A DNA stretch of 29,259 bases from JBGPYB01 sp041493035 (GCA_041493035.1 JBGPYB010000046.1:1-29259), one strand, 5' to 3'; counted from the stretch's first letter, positions 21,734 through 29,259 are shown. The notes: generated from the letters alone by a model not told the origin. Made by a program: numbers and translations.

Positions 21734-22525
21734 ATGAGCCGTTTCCGCATGGTCGTGGAGTTCGCCGGAACCCGCTACAGCGGTTGGCAGATCCAGAAGA
21801 ATGCCCGTACCGTGCAGGGGGAAATCGCCGCGGCCGTGCGCGTCGTTTCGGGGCGGACCGACTTCGAGCTTTACGGGTCCGGCCGCACCGACGCCGGCGT
21901 TCACGCCCTGGGGCAGGTGGCCCACCTCGACCTCGAGACGCGCCTCCTCCCCGTTCCGCTGTGCCACGCCCTGAATGACAATCTCCCCGCCGACATCCAC
22001 GTCCTCTCCGCGGAGAAGGTCCCCCGCAGCTTCCACGCGCGCCACGACGCCGTGAGCCGCAGCTACCTCTACCAGATCTCTCGCCGCCGCACGGCCTTCG
22101 CAAAGCCTTTCGTCTGGTGGATCAAGGATCCCCTCGACGTCGCGCGCATGCGCCAGGCAACGCCCCATTTCTCCGGCATGAACGATTTCCGTTCCTTCAC
22201 CGATAGGGATCCGGAAGAGGCGTCAACGCGGGTTCTGCTCGAGGGGATCGAGATTGCCGAGGAAGGGGCGCTCATCCTCATCCGCATCCGCGGCTCGCAC
22301 TTTCTCTGGAAGATGGTACGCCGCATCGTGGGCGTTCTGGCCGAGGTGGGGCGTGGGGCCATGGTTCCCCGCGACGTCGCCCGCCTCCTTCAGGAGAACT
22401 CGGACGTGCCGGCGCGGCTGACGGCCCCGCCCTCGGGCCTCTTCCTGGAGCGGGTCTTCTACCGGGAGGGGGAACGCATCGCTCCCCTCAAGGGAGTCGT
22501 GCATGTACCGGCGACGCCGGTCTGA
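21734..22525 (+). CDS. truA: tRNA pseudouridine(38-40) synthase TruA
   Basis: This 263-residue enzyme converts uridines 38-40 of the tRNA anticodon stem to pseudouridine. Family motifs are FAGTRYSGWQIQ near the N-terminus, the catalytic loop GSGRTDAGVHALGQVAH with nucleophile D53, the LNDNLPADIHV segment, FHARHDAVSRSYLYQI and the C-terminal IRGSHFLWKMVRRIVGVL. The length is normal. ATG 21734 has GGAGG four bases upstream. The gene is divergent from the glycan operon and 20 bp ahead of the GH172 gene, with which it is probably cotranscribed. This is a housekeeping gene and the surest identification in the window. Confidence 0.98.
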   Translation: MSRFRMVVEFAGTRYSGWQIQKNARTVQGEIAAAVRVVSGRTDFELYGSGRTDAGVHALGQVAHLDLETRLLPVPLCHALNDNLPADIHVLSAEKVPRSFHARHDAVSRSYLYQISRRRTAFAKPFVWWIKDPLDVARMRQATPHFSGMNDFRSFTDRDPEEASTRVLLEGIEIAEEGALILIRIRGSHFLWKMVRRIVGVLAEVGRGAMVPRDVARLLQENSDVPARLTAPPSGLFLERVFYREGERIAPLKGVVHVPATPV

Positions 22526-22545
22526 TCGTTTCCAAGGAGGTGTCC

Positions 22546-23721
22546 ATGACGAGCTCGAGTTCCCCGCGCCGAGGCGTTCTGCAAGCCCTGGTGGGTCTTG
22601 GCGGCGCGTCGACCGTCTTCGCCGCCGCAGCGCCAAAGGCGCTTCCGGCTTCCTGGGACCATCGTGCGATTCCTGACTATGCGCGCGCCATGGACCACCG
22701 CTCTCTCAAGCAGTCGAGCACGGATCCCACCGGCGGGAACGCCGACTCGTGGCCGATAGCACCCGGCGCGACACGCGATGTCTTCGCGGCCGAGGGCCCG
22801 GGAGTCATCACTCACATCTGGTTCACGATCGCGGCGGACAGCGCTTTTCACCTGAAGGAGCTGGTGCTCCGAGTGTACTGGGACGCCAATCCACGACCCA
22901 GCGTCGAAGCGCCGATCGGAGACTTCTTCGGTCTCAACCTGGGACAGTACGTTCTCTACCAGTCGGCCTTTCTCAACTGCTCGCCGGTGAAGGCGCTGAA
23001 CGCGTACTTCGCGATGCCCTTTCGCAAGGCCGCGCGGATCACCGTGACCAACGAGGGCTCCCAGAAGGTCGGGGCGTTCTATTCGAACATCGACTACCAG
23101 CTCGTTCCGTCGCTCCCCGACGACGCTCTCTACTTCCACGCGCAGTATCGGCAGAGTGCCCCCCCGGCGGCATCGACCGCTGCCTGGGCACAGAATGGCG
23201 ACGCGGACAGACTCCTGAACCTCGACGGCAAAGGCAACCACGTCTTCCTCGAGACCCGTGGCCGCGGCCACCTCCTCGGCGTCACCCTCGGAGTCCTGCA
23301 GAACCAGGAGTTCTGGATGGGAGAGGGAGACGAGATGATCTTCGTCGACGACGAGTCGAAGCCGGCCATCGTCGGGACCGGTTCCGAGGACTATTTCTGC
23401 GGGGCCTGGGACTTCGGAGGCCGGGACGCCTCCGTCCCGTTCGGGAATCTCTGGAACGGCGCTCCCCTCATCCAGGCGGCGGAGCGCTCGGGCGGGCGCT
23501 ACTGCCTCTATCGTTGGCACGCCGACAACCCCGTGACCTTCACTCGCTTTCTCAAGCACACCATCGAGCACGGCCACGCGAACCACCGGGCCGACAGCCT
23601 CTACTCCGTGGCCTACTGGTATCAGTCAGAGCCCTATGTGGATCATCCGGCGCTCCCCATCCTCGGCGAGCGTCTTCCCTCCTTGAAGGCGGTCGGCGGA
23701 CCGGGGGGCGCCACGCCCTGA
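22546..23721 (+). CDS. Tat-exported GH172 (DUF2961) glycoside hydrolase
   Basis: The protein has 391 residues from ATG 22546, which has AAGGAGG five bases upstream; the in-frame GTG at 22540 overlaps that ribosome site and is rejected. The N-terminus SSPRRGVLQALVGLGG followed by an AAAAP stretch is a twin-arginine signal, so the enzyme should act outside the cytoplasm. The body shows DUF2961 hallmarks: PGVITHIWFTI, LRVYWD, PIGDFFG, MGEGDEMIFVDDE and GTGSEDYF. E260 and E281 are the likely catalytic pair. Their 21-residue spacing is the one I recall for the characterised bifidobacterial enzyme. Known GH172 members cleave fructofuranosides or arabinofuranosides; the substrate here is not determined. 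It ends 3 bp before the convergent MFS gene. Confidence 0.9.
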   Translation: MTSSSSPRRGVLQALVGLGGASTVFAAAAPKALPASWDHRAIPDYARAMDHRSLKQSSTDPTGGNADSWPIAPGATRDVFAAEGPGVITHIWFTIAADSAFHLKELVLRVYWDANPRPSVEAPIGDFFGLNLGQYVLYQSAFLNCSPVKALNAYFAMPFRKAARITVTNEGSQKVGAFYSNIDYQLVPSLPDDALYFHAQYRQSAPPAASTAAWAQNGDADRLLNLDGKGNHVFLETRGRGHLLGVTLGVLQNQEFWMGEGDEMIFVDDESKPAIVGTGSEDYFCGAWDFGGRDASVPFGNLWNGAPLIQAAERSGGRYCLYRWHADNPVTFTRFLKHTIEHGHANHRADSLYSVAYWYQSEPYVDHPALPILGERLPSLKAVGGPGGATP

Positions 23722-23724
23722 AGG

Positions 23725-24990
23725 CTATTCCGGCTCGGGCAGGGTGAGGGCCACCGCCGTGGCCGGCAGGAGCAGCAGCCCCGCGTACAGCAGGGCGTGA
23801 CGGAAGTCACCCACCGGCGCGAAGAGGCCGAAGAAGACCGTTCCGAAAGCCGCGGCGACCCGGCCGATGTTGTAGCAGAAGCCGGCGCCCGTGGTTCGTA
23901 GAAGCGTCGGGAAGAGGGGGGGCATGTACATTGTGAAGAGGCCGAAGACCCCCGAGAAGAAGCCAACGGTCGGCAGCCAGAGTGTGGCGAGGGAAGAGGC
24001 GCTCCGCTCGGTCGCGAAGCTGCCGACCATGGCGAGCCCCAGGCCGAGACACATCCAGGCGATCGACCGGCGATAGCCGATCAGGCGGGCGAGCCATCCC
24101 GCAAAGAAATTGCCGACGATGGAGACCGCGACCAGCGAGAAGAACGCTCGAGTGACGAGGCGCTCGCGATCGGCTCGAGTCCACGAGGCCAGCTCCGGCA
24201 GGTTCCTGAGGTGCTGCGGGTTCCAGAACATGAAGGCCCACCAGGCCGACAGCGAGAGAGCGCAGACGGCGATGGTCTTCAGGGTGATCGGGAGGACGTT
24301 GCCGCGAAAGAGATCGCCCACGCTCGGAAGCGCCTCCGCCTTGGAGCGAGCGGCGCGCCACTCGGCGGGCTCGGGGACGCTGCGGCGGATCCACAAGACG
24401 AGAAAGGCCGGCAGGATCCCCACGAGGAAGACATAGCGCGGCGGCAGCCCCGCCATCAGATAGACCGCGAGGCAGGCGAAGAGGATCCCGATGTTGACCC
24501 CCGCCTGCAGAACCGCGGCCATCCACGGGCGCCAGGCCCGCGGCCACGTCTCGGACAGGAGAGACGAGCCCACGGCCCATTCACCTCCAATGCCGAGAGC
24601 CGCGAGGAAACGGAAGAGCAAGAGCTGCCACCAGGCGGCGGCCAGGAACGAGAGGCCCGTGAAGAGCGCGTAGGTGAGGATGGTCAGGCTGAGGGCGCGG
24701 GCCCGCCCCAGGCGGTCGCCGATCCGGCCGAAGAAACCGCCTCCCAGGGCCCAGCCCACGAGAAACGCCGCCTGGATCCAGGAGCTTCGGTCGCGCACGG
24801 CCGGGTCCGCGGGGGAGGCGGCCCCGAGAAGCTCCATCACGAAGGGCGCCGCCACGAGCGTATAGAGGTGCATGTCCAGGCCGTCGAAGAACCAGCCCAG
24901 CCACGCCGCGATTCCCGACCGCCACTGCTCCGGCGACAGATCGGCGAGCCGTCGTGCCTCCCCCGACGACGGCGGTGCGGCAGTCGCCAC
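23725..24990 (-). CDS. MFS transporter (metabolite:H+ symporter-like)
   Basis: The 421-residue protein has about twelve hydrophobic helices. Helix 1 carries GWFFDGLDMHLYTLVAAPF, with the acidic residue typical of the AAHS/MHS symporter groups. The loop GRIGDRLGRARAL is the MFS motif A, and LGIGGEWAVGSSLLSETWP is the motif seen in proton-coupled sugar, sialic acid and aromatic acid importers. A second motif-A-like loop, AGWLARLIGYRRS, follows in the C-terminal half. The start is GTG 24990, six bases after the stop of the thioredoxin-like gene, with no clear ribosome site, so translation may be coupled. The substrate cannot be read from sequence. It converges with the GH172 gene with only 3 bp between stops, leaving no room for a terminator. 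Confidence 0.88.
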   Translation of the reverse strand: MATAAPPSSGEARRLADLSPEQWRSGIAAWLGWFFDGLDMHLYTLVAAPFVMELLGAASPADPAVRDRSSWIQAAFLVGWALGGGFFGRIGDRLGRARALSLTILTYALFTGLSFLAAAWWQLLLFRFLAALGIGGEWAVGSSLLSETWPRAWRPWMAAVLQAGVNIGILFACLAVYLMAGLPPRYVFLVGILPAFLVLWIRRSVPEPAEWRAARSKAEALPSVGDLFRGNVLPITLKTIAVCALSLSAWWAFMFWNPQHLRNLPELASWTRADRERLVTRAFFSLVAVSIVGNFFAGWLARLIGYRRSIAWMCLGLGLAMVGSFATERSASSLATLWLPTVGFFSGVFGLFTMYMPPLFPTLLRTTGAGFCYNIGRVAAAFGTVFFGLFAPVGDFRHALLYAGLLLLPATAVALTLPEPE

Positions 24991-24995
24991 GGAGA

Positions 24996-26141
24996 CTATT
25001 GTCCGCCGCCCGGAACCGAGTGGTAGTACCTTCCGAAATAGCCGACCACGGCCTTTCGGAGCTTGAGGGCATCGAACGCTCCCTGGCTCCGGTAGATCAC
25101 CTTCCCTCCCGGTGCCACCAGGATCGTGTAGGGGAGCGCGCCGGGCCATTCCTTGTCGAGGGCGTCGATGAGGGCATAGGAGTCGTCGGAGACCAAGATG
25201 ACGTTCCGGGTCGAGGCCTCCTGCCCCTTCAGGAACTTGAGGGCGCCCTCCTTGTTGTCGGGGAAGTCGGCGCTCACCGTCACGACCTCGAGGCCACGTC
25301 CCCGGTACATCCGATGGATCTTCACGAGATCGGGGAACTCGGTGACACAGGGGCCGCACCACGTCGCCCAGGCATTGATGAGGCGCGGCTTGTCGGTGGC
25401 GTTCTGGGCCAGCTCGCGGAGCGCCGCCGTGCTCACCGTCGAGAGGGTCACCGGTTCGGCGGCCCATTGCTTCAGCCCCTCGGCGACCGAGCTGCGCTTG
25501 TCCGACCACTTGATGGAGCAGCCGAAGACCTTGGTCGTCTCCACGGGGACAGGCTTGTCTGCGAGGACCGCGTCGATGGCGATCCGCGTCTCCTGGGTCT
25601 TGATCTTGGCCGGATTCTCGCCGTCGTCGATTCGCCCGGCGAAACGGAGCTTCCGCTGCTGGTCGAAGACGAAGGCGTGGGGCGTCGCCTGGGGCCCATA
25701 GCGCCGAGAGGCCTCCTCGGTCTCGCCGTCATAGAGGAAGGGGAAGGTGAAGCCCCGCTCCTGGGCGCGGAGCTTCATGTCGTCCAGGGAATCGCCGAGG
25801 TCGGTGTAGCCCAGCTCGTCGAGACGTACCGACAGAGGGTCGTTCGGGGAGATCGCCACGAGGGCCACGCCCTTTCCGGAGTAGTCGTCGTGGAGCCTCT
25901 GGAGCCGCTCCTCGTAGGCCTGGGCCGTGGGGCAATGGGTCGCCGTGAAGACCACCACCAGCACCTTCGCCGAGGCGAAGTCCGCGAGGGAGTAACGCCG
26001 GCCATCAACGCCCGGCAGCGCGAAGTCGGGGGCTGCGGAGCCGATGGCCAGGGTGGGAATCTGCGGCCCGTCCCCGGCAGCGGGAGAGACCAGGAGCAGG
26101 GCCGACAAGAGTGCGCCAGTCATGACAGGTTTCCTTTCCAT
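24996..26141 (-). CDS. exported tandem thioredoxin-fold protein (redoxin + TlpA-like)
   Basis: The 381-residue protein starts at ATG 26141 (GGAGG four bases upstream) with signal peptide MERKPVMTGALLSALLLVSP and the mature end near ADG. Residues 33-200 are a peroxiredoxin/redoxin-like domain (PDFALPGVDGRRYSLADF) with a single cysteine C70 in ATHCPTAQ; C208 in FGCSIKW lies just after it. Residues 235-380 are a TlpA-type thioredoxin domain with the CxxC centre WCGPC (261-265) and the cis-proline segment ALPYTILV. It should act as a periplasmic or envelope thiol-disulfide or peroxide-handling protein, reduced by an unidentified partner. It is followed at six bases by the MFS gene. The two-domain arrangement is uncommon; the exact reaction is unknown. 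Confidence 0.88.
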   Translation of the reverse strand: MERKPVMTGALLSALLLVSPAAGDGPQIPTLAIGSAAPDFALPGVDGRRYSLADFASAKVLVVVFTATHCPTAQAYEERLQRLHDDYSGKGVALVAISPNDPLSVRLDELGYTDLGDSLDDMKLRAQERGFTFPFLYDGETEEASRRYGPQATPHAFVFDQQRKLRFAGRIDDGENPAKIKTQETRIAIDAVLADKPVPVETTKVFGCSIKWSDKRSSVAEGLKQWAAEPVTLSTVSTAALRELAQNATDKPRLINAWATWCGPCVTEFPDLVKIHRMYRGRGLEVVTVSADFPDNKEGALKFLKGQEASTRNVILVSDDSYALIDALDKEWPGALPYTILVAPGGKVIYRSQGAFDALKLRKAVVGYFGRYYHSVPGGGQ

Positions 26142-26172
26142 GGCACCTCCCGAGTGCGCGGGTGACGGGAGG

Positions 26173-26400
26173 CTAGCGTGCCGTACCGCGCGGGGTCAAC
26201 TCGAAAGGTGCGTCGCCTCGTGGCAGGCGGCGTTTCCTGAGTCTCTCGGGGGAAGCGTCTCCCAGCTCGCTCAAGAATTGCAGGTACTCCTCGGTCGATC
26301 CGCCGCGGACCTCGAGTCGGCGACGAGCCTCGACGTCTTCAGCCGTCGTGGGAAGGTCGCGACCCAGATCGAAGGAGTCAGAGGCTTTTCCGGAGCTCAT
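26173..26400 (-). CDS. small hypothetical partner of the nucleotidyltransferase-like gene
   Basis: The 75-residue hydrophilic protein begins at ATG 26400, overlapping the end of the upstream gene by 23 bp, with AAGGA nine bases before the start. The sequence has DLGRDLPTTAEDVEARRRLE, then STEEYLQFLSELG and LRKRRLPRGDAPFEL, with no cysteines and no membrane segment. I have the impression of a small family with a DLPTTAEDV core that is found next to nucleotidyltransferase-like genes, but cannot confirm it here. The overlap and conserved look support a real gene that works with its neighbour, perhaps as the antitoxin-like half of a pair. It ends 31 bp before the thioredoxin-fold gene. Confidence 0.6.
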   Translation of the reverse strand: MSSGKASDSFDLGRDLPTTAEDVEARRRLEVRGGSTEEYLQFLSELGDASPERLRKRRLPRGDAPFELTPRGTAR

Positions 26401-27091
26401 CCCACTTGTCCTTGAGTCCTGCCCGACGGAAGTGCTCTTCCACCTTGCCGCGGTCGACCTGCGCTGCCATCAACAGGGATCGTACATCCGCCAGGTCCTG
26501 GAACGATCGGGTCGGATCGTTCTTGATCGCCTGGACTTTCATCGCGATCAGGTGCTCGGGGCAAGGCACCCGGGCGAGACGTCCACCCAGGGTGAGAAGC
26601 TCCTTGCTTTCCTCGAAAAGTTGGCGCCGTGTCTCTCCGCTCACGTAGATCATGTCGATGCGCCCCCGTTTCGGGTCCCCGTGGAGGTGGTTCGAGTAGC
26701 CCTCTGAGACATAGAGCGTTTCGTACCCCAACGATTCAAGGAAGGCCACGGTCTGCAGCCGTGCGGCGGCGTCGGTGACCAGGTCCAGGTCCTGCGTGGC
26801 TCGCGTCACGCCAAAGGCGTGGAGGCCGAAGGCGCCGACGACGGCCACGGGGAAGCCCTCGCCTTCGAGAAAGCCGGCCACCGTCGAAAAGGCCCGGCCG
26901 AAGTCCACGGGTACCGAACCTCCAGGCTCGGGCAGAATAGCACGCAGGTGATCCGTGCCGAACTTGTCCCCCGCGTCCAGGAGACAGACGTCGATCCCCT
27001 GGCGCGTGAGGTTCCAGGTGGCCATCCCGCCTGCTGCGCCGCTTCCGATTACAACGACGGGATGGACCTTTGCTCGATCTAGAATCTCCAT
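26378..27091 (-). CDS. nucleotidyltransferase-like protein with an N-terminal GMC-oxidoreductase fragment
   Basis: The frame gives 237 residues from ATG 27091, which has GGAGG five bases upstream. Residues 1-45 (HPVVVIGSGAAGGMATWNLT, then DVCLLDAGDKF) are the FAD-binding start of a GMC oxidoreductase with GxGxxG, but the enzyme stops there. From about residue 63 the protein is a nucleotidyltransferase-like domain: VAVVGAFGLHAFGVTRATQD with metal-binding D101-L-D103, then RIDMIYV and CPEHLIAMKVQAI, as in AbiEii-like and DUF1814-type proteins. The native start of the second part may be GTG 26908, which has GGAGG ten bases upstream. I read this as a recombination chimera; whether the long form is made is unclear. 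It overlaps the small partner gene downstream. Confidence 0.72.
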   Translation of the reverse strand: MEILDRAKVHPVVVIGSGAAGGMATWNLTRQGIDVCLLDAGDKFGTDHLRAILPEPGGSVPVDFGRAFSTVAGFLEGEGFPVAVVGAFGLHAFGVTRATQDLDLVTDAAARLQTVAFLESLGYETLYVSEGYSNHLHGDPKRGRIDMIYVSGETRRQLFEESKELLTLGGRLARVPCPEHLIAMKVQAIKNDPTRSFQDLADVRSLLMAAQVDRGKVEEHFRRAGLKDKWDELRKSL

Positions 27092-27165
27092 GGCGCCCTC
27101 CGCGGTCACCGCGACGCGAGGCTAGCTGACGGCCCACAGCCCTCAAACGCCGAGCAGATGACCAT

Positions 27166-27176
27166 TGGTCCGACCA
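27166..27176. promoter_or_regulatory. upstream GntR-type operator, TGGTC-C-GACCA
   Basis: A perfect palindrome TGGTCCGACCA within ATTGGTCCGACCATT matches the core recognised by FadR/UxuR/ExuR-type GntR regulators (TGGTnnGACCA). It lies about 33 bp upstream of the -35 box of manD. A FadR-type regulator is encoded directly after manD, so autoregulation of the operon is likely. Confidence 0.75.
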
Positions 27177-27208
27177 TTACACACCCCGGCGAATCACCGC
27201 TCTCGCCC

Positions 27209-27236
27209 TTGACAGCAGGCAAGGATCGGAGATACT
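27209..27236 (+). promoter_or_regulatory. promoter of the manD-gntR operon
   Basis: A perfect -35 box TTGACA (27209-27214) is followed after 16 bp by GATACT (27231-27236), a four-of-six -10 box. Transcription would begin near 27243, before the downstream operator and the ATG at 27306. The two operators flank this promoter. Confidence 0.6.
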
Positions 27237-27271
27237 CCCTTCCGGACCTCTTGCCATGTCGAGCGAACGAG

Positions 27272-27282
27272 TGGTCAGACCA
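27272..27282. promoter_or_regulatory. downstream GntR-type operator, TGGTC-A-GACCA
   Basis: A second perfect palindrome TGGTCAGACCA lies in the leader between the promoter and manD. It has the same core as the site at 27166-27176. The two centres are 106 bp apart, about ten helical turns, which would place them on the same DNA face and allow repression by looping. Confidence 0.75.
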
Positions 27283-27305
27283 ATAGTCGTTCCGGAGTCC
27301 GGCCG

Positions 27306-28514
27306 ATGAAGATCGTCGACGCGAAGGTCATCGTCTGCTCACCGGGACGCAACTTCGTGACCCTGAAGCTCGTCACCGAGGACGGCCTTCACGGGCTCGG
27401 CGACGCGACCCTCAACGGTCGCGAGCTATCCGTGGCGAGCTACCTCCAGGACCACGTCGTCCCGCTCCTCATCGGCCGCGACGCACGCCGCATCGAGGAC
27501 ACCTGGCAGTACCTCTACAAGGGGGCGTACTGGCGGCGGGGTCCTGTCACGATGACGGCCATCGGCGCCGTCGACATGGCGCTCTGGGACATCCTGGGCA
27601 AGGCGGCGGGGATGCCCGTCTATCGCCTGCTGGGCGGCGCCTCCCGCGAGGCGGTGCTCGTCTACGGCCATGCGAATGGCGTCGACCTCGAGAGCACCGT
27701 TGCCGCCGTCGGACGTTACGTGGAGATGGGCTATAAGGCCGTGCGGGCCCAGTCGGGCATCCCCGGCCTCTCCACCGCCTACGGCGTGGGACGCGGGGAA
27801 ACTCACTACGAACCGGCCGAGCCGGGTCTCCCGCCGGAGAACGTCTGGAGCACGGATCGCTATCTGAGTTTCGTTCCGTCGCTCTTCGCACGGCTTCGAA
27901 GGGAGTTCGGCCCCGACCTCCGCCTGCTCCACGACGTTCATCATCGCCTCACGCCCATCGAGGCGGCGCGCCTCGGCAAGGAGCTGGAGCCCCATCACCT
28001 CTTCTGGATGGAGGATCCGGTTCCCGCGGAGCTTCAAGAGGGCTTTCGGCTCCTACGGCGTCACACCACGACGCCGCTGGCCGTCGGGGAGGTCTTCAAC
28101 ACGATCCACGACTGCCAGCAGCTCATCCAGGAGCAGCTCATCGACTACATCCGCACCACCGTCGTCCACGCGGGCGGAATCAGTCACCTGCGCAAGATCG
28201 CCCACCTGGCCGAGCTGCATCACGTCCGCACCGGATGCCACGGCGCCACGGACCTCTCGCCCATATGCATGGCGGCGGCGCTGCACTTCGACCTGAGCGT
28301 CCACAACTTCGGCATTCAGGAATACATGCACCACACCGAGGAGACCGAGAAGGTCTTCCCCCACGCCTACCGCTTCGAGGCGGGGTCTCTGCACCCGGGC
28401 GACGCTCCCGGCCTCGGCGTGGACATCGACGAGACGCTCGCCTCCCGCTACCCCTACGAGCGTGCCTATCTTCCGGTCAACCGCACCGAAGACGGCACGG
28501 TGCATTCGTGGTGA
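27306..28514 (+). CDS. manD: D-mannonate dehydratase, enolase superfamily (ManD/RspA)
   Basis: The 402-residue enzyme dehydrates D-mannonate to 2-keto-3-deoxygluconate in hexuronate breakdown. The N-terminus MKIVDAKVIVCSPGRNFVTL is highly characteristic of ManD. Metal ligands D210, E236 and E262 and the catalytic residues R147, Y159 and H212 fall at the same positions I recall for the characterised Novosphingobium enzyme. This argues for true mannonate dehydratase activity and not a distant RspA-like paralogue. GGAG lies nine bases before ATG 27306. The TGA overlaps the start region of the regulator gene. Control by the flanking TGGTC-N-GACCA operators fits a sugar-acid inducer. Some family members act weakly or on D-gluconate, so the high-activity claim rests on the residues only. 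Confidence 0.94.
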   Translation: MKIVDAKVIVCSPGRNFVTLKLVTEDGLHGLGDATLNGRELSVASYLQDHVVPLLIGRDARRIEDTWQYLYKGAYWRRGPVTMTAIGAVDMALWDILGKAAGMPVYRLLGGASREAVLVYGHANGVDLESTVAAVGRYVEMGYKAVRAQSGIPGLSTAYGVGRGETHYEPAEPGLPPENVWSTDRYLSFVPSLFARLRREFGPDLRLLHDVHHRLTPIEAARLGKELEPHHLFWMEDPVPAELQEGFRLLRRHTTTPLAVGEVFNTIHDCQQLIQEQLIDYIRTTVVHAGGISHLRKIAHLAELHHVRTGCHGATDLSPICMAAALHFDLSVHNFGIQEYMHHTEETEKVFPHAYRFEAGSLHPGDAPGLGVDIDETLASRYPYERAYLPVNRTEDGTVHSW

Positions 28515-29259
28515 GGGCCACGCGAAGGAACCCCGCGCGAGCCTCAGCCTCGGCCCGGAGCGCCGCGCCGCCCACCGATCGAGTCGTGGGTCATATCCGC
28601 CGCCTCATCGAGGGTCATCGCCTGAAGCCCGGCGACCGCCTCCCCACCGAGCGCGAGCTGGCCCGCGACATGAAGGTGAGCCGCGCGAGCGTACGCTCGG
28701 GACTCCAGTCCCTCTCTGCCATGGGCGTGGTGCGCTCGCGACAGGGGGCCGGCACGTTCATCCAGGACGGCCCCCCGAGCCTCGACAGCCAGCCCCTGGG
28801 CCTCCTGGCCGCGCTCCACGGCTTCTCGAGCGAGGAGATGTTCGAGGCGCGCGGCGTGCTCGAGGTCGGCGTCGCGGGGCTTTCGGCCCAGCGCGCCAGC
28901 GGCGAGCAGACGGCGACGATGGCCGAGGAAGTGGCCAGCATGTTCGCCGCCCTCAACGATCCTCACACTTTCCTCGTCCACGACGTGCGCTTCCATCGCG
29001 CCGTGGCCGCCGGATCCAACAACCCCGTCCTCGCGGCGCTCGTCGAGATGACCTCGACTCTGCTCTTCGAGCGGCGGCGCACGACCATCGAGCGAGCCAG
29101 GGACCTCCGGGAGTCGGCGGAGATGCACCGGCGGATCTACCTGGCGATTCGCCGGGGCCACGCCGAGACGGCGCGCACCGCAATGGCCGAGCATCTCCGT
29201 CTCGCCGAGGAAGCCCTCGCCGTAGAGGACGCACTCGCCGCGACTCGGGCCGCGGCCGC
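28511..29259 (+). CDS. GntR-family regulator, FadR/FCD subfamily, 3' end outside window
   Basis: About 249 residues are visible before the edge. The start is GTG 28511 (or GTG 28508), overlapping the manD stop codon. After a basic tail, residues 24-88 form the GntR winged helix (GDRLPTERELARDMKVSRAS, then GVVRSRQGAGTFI). Residues about 105-232 are an all-helical FCD ligand domain with the metal-site residues D158 and H162 (HDVRFH), H206 and H228. The protein probably represses manD and itself through the two TGGTC-N-GACCA palindromes and is released by a hexuronate-derived acid. It is essentially complete; the remaining part after the window is likely short. Confidence 0.93.
   Translation, partial: MRATRRNPARASASARSAAPPTDRVVGHIRRLIEGHRLKPGDRLPTERELARDMKVSRASVRSGLQSLSAMGVVRSRQGAGTFIQDGPPSLDSQPLGLLAALHGFSSEEMFEARGVLEVGVAGLSAQRASGEQTATMAEEVASMFAALNDPHTFLVHDVRFHRAVAAGSNNPVLAALVEMTSTLLFERRRTTIERARDLRESAEMHRRIYLAIRRGHAETARTAMAEHLRLAEEALAVEDALAATRAAA

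Noticed and set aside
1..29259. CRISPR arrays, tRNA or rRNA genes, insertion sequences
   Set aside because: No regular repeat-spacer pattern, cloverleaf-like sequence, rRNA motif or transposase was recognised on reading either strand; a covariance-model search was not possible here.

Overview
The window is GC-rich, densely packed bacterial DNA with many short overlaps, GTG/TTG starts and operon-like strings. The style (many PAS-type sensor kinases, sigma-54 activator, soil-type sugar catabolism) fits an environmental bacterium such as an Acidobacteriota member. That placement is inference: no rRNA or ribosomal protein gene is present to fix the taxon.

Region 1 (1-6020, all minus) holds two signalling units. 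The left one is a PAS histidine kinase, a single-domain Rcp1-like receiver and a receiver-PAS-PAS-kinase hybrid cut by the window edge. The next is a PAS-PAS-GAF NarX-type kinase with its NarL/FixJ-type regulator.

Region 2 (about 6100-12200) looks like one regulatory circuit. A PAS histidine kinase whose ATPase domain is missing precedes an NtrC-type sigma-54 activator with GAFTGA. Around them are a receiver-GGDEF diguanylate cyclase, an exported subtilisin-like protease and a small zinc-ribbon protein. I read a -24/-12 type sequence (GG-N10-GC) in front of all four transcription units. A common dyad, TCCCG-N6-CGGGA, lies 84-160 bp upstream of three of them. This is the most coherent unexpected signal in the window.

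Region 3 (12201-21563, minus) is a six-gene operon. In order of transcription it encodes a membrane protein fusing a glycosidase-like TIM barrel to a family-2 glycosyltransferase, an ABC exporter, a GT-B-like glycosyltransferase, a ChbG/YdjC/HpnK-like deacetylase, a membrane sulfatase/phosphoglycerol-transferase-like enzyme and a KirBac-type potassium channel. I infer synthesis, export and decoration of a cell-envelope or periplasmic glycan, perhaps linked to osmoadaptation through the channel.

Region 4 (21734-26141) has truA followed by a Tat-exported GH172 (DUF2961) protein on the plus strand. Convergent with these is a minus-strand pair, a tandem thioredoxin-fold protein and an MFS transporter.

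Region 5 (26173-27091, minus) has a nucleotidyltransferase-like protein carrying an N-terminal fragment of a GMC oxidoreductase, followed by a small overlapping partner ORF. Region 6 (27306-end, plus) is a sugar-acid operon: manD (D-mannonate dehydratase) and a FadR-type GntR regulator cut by the window edge. Its promoter has a consensus -35 box flanked by two TGGTC-N-GACCA operators. No rRNA, tRNA, CRISPR array or insertion sequence was recognised.
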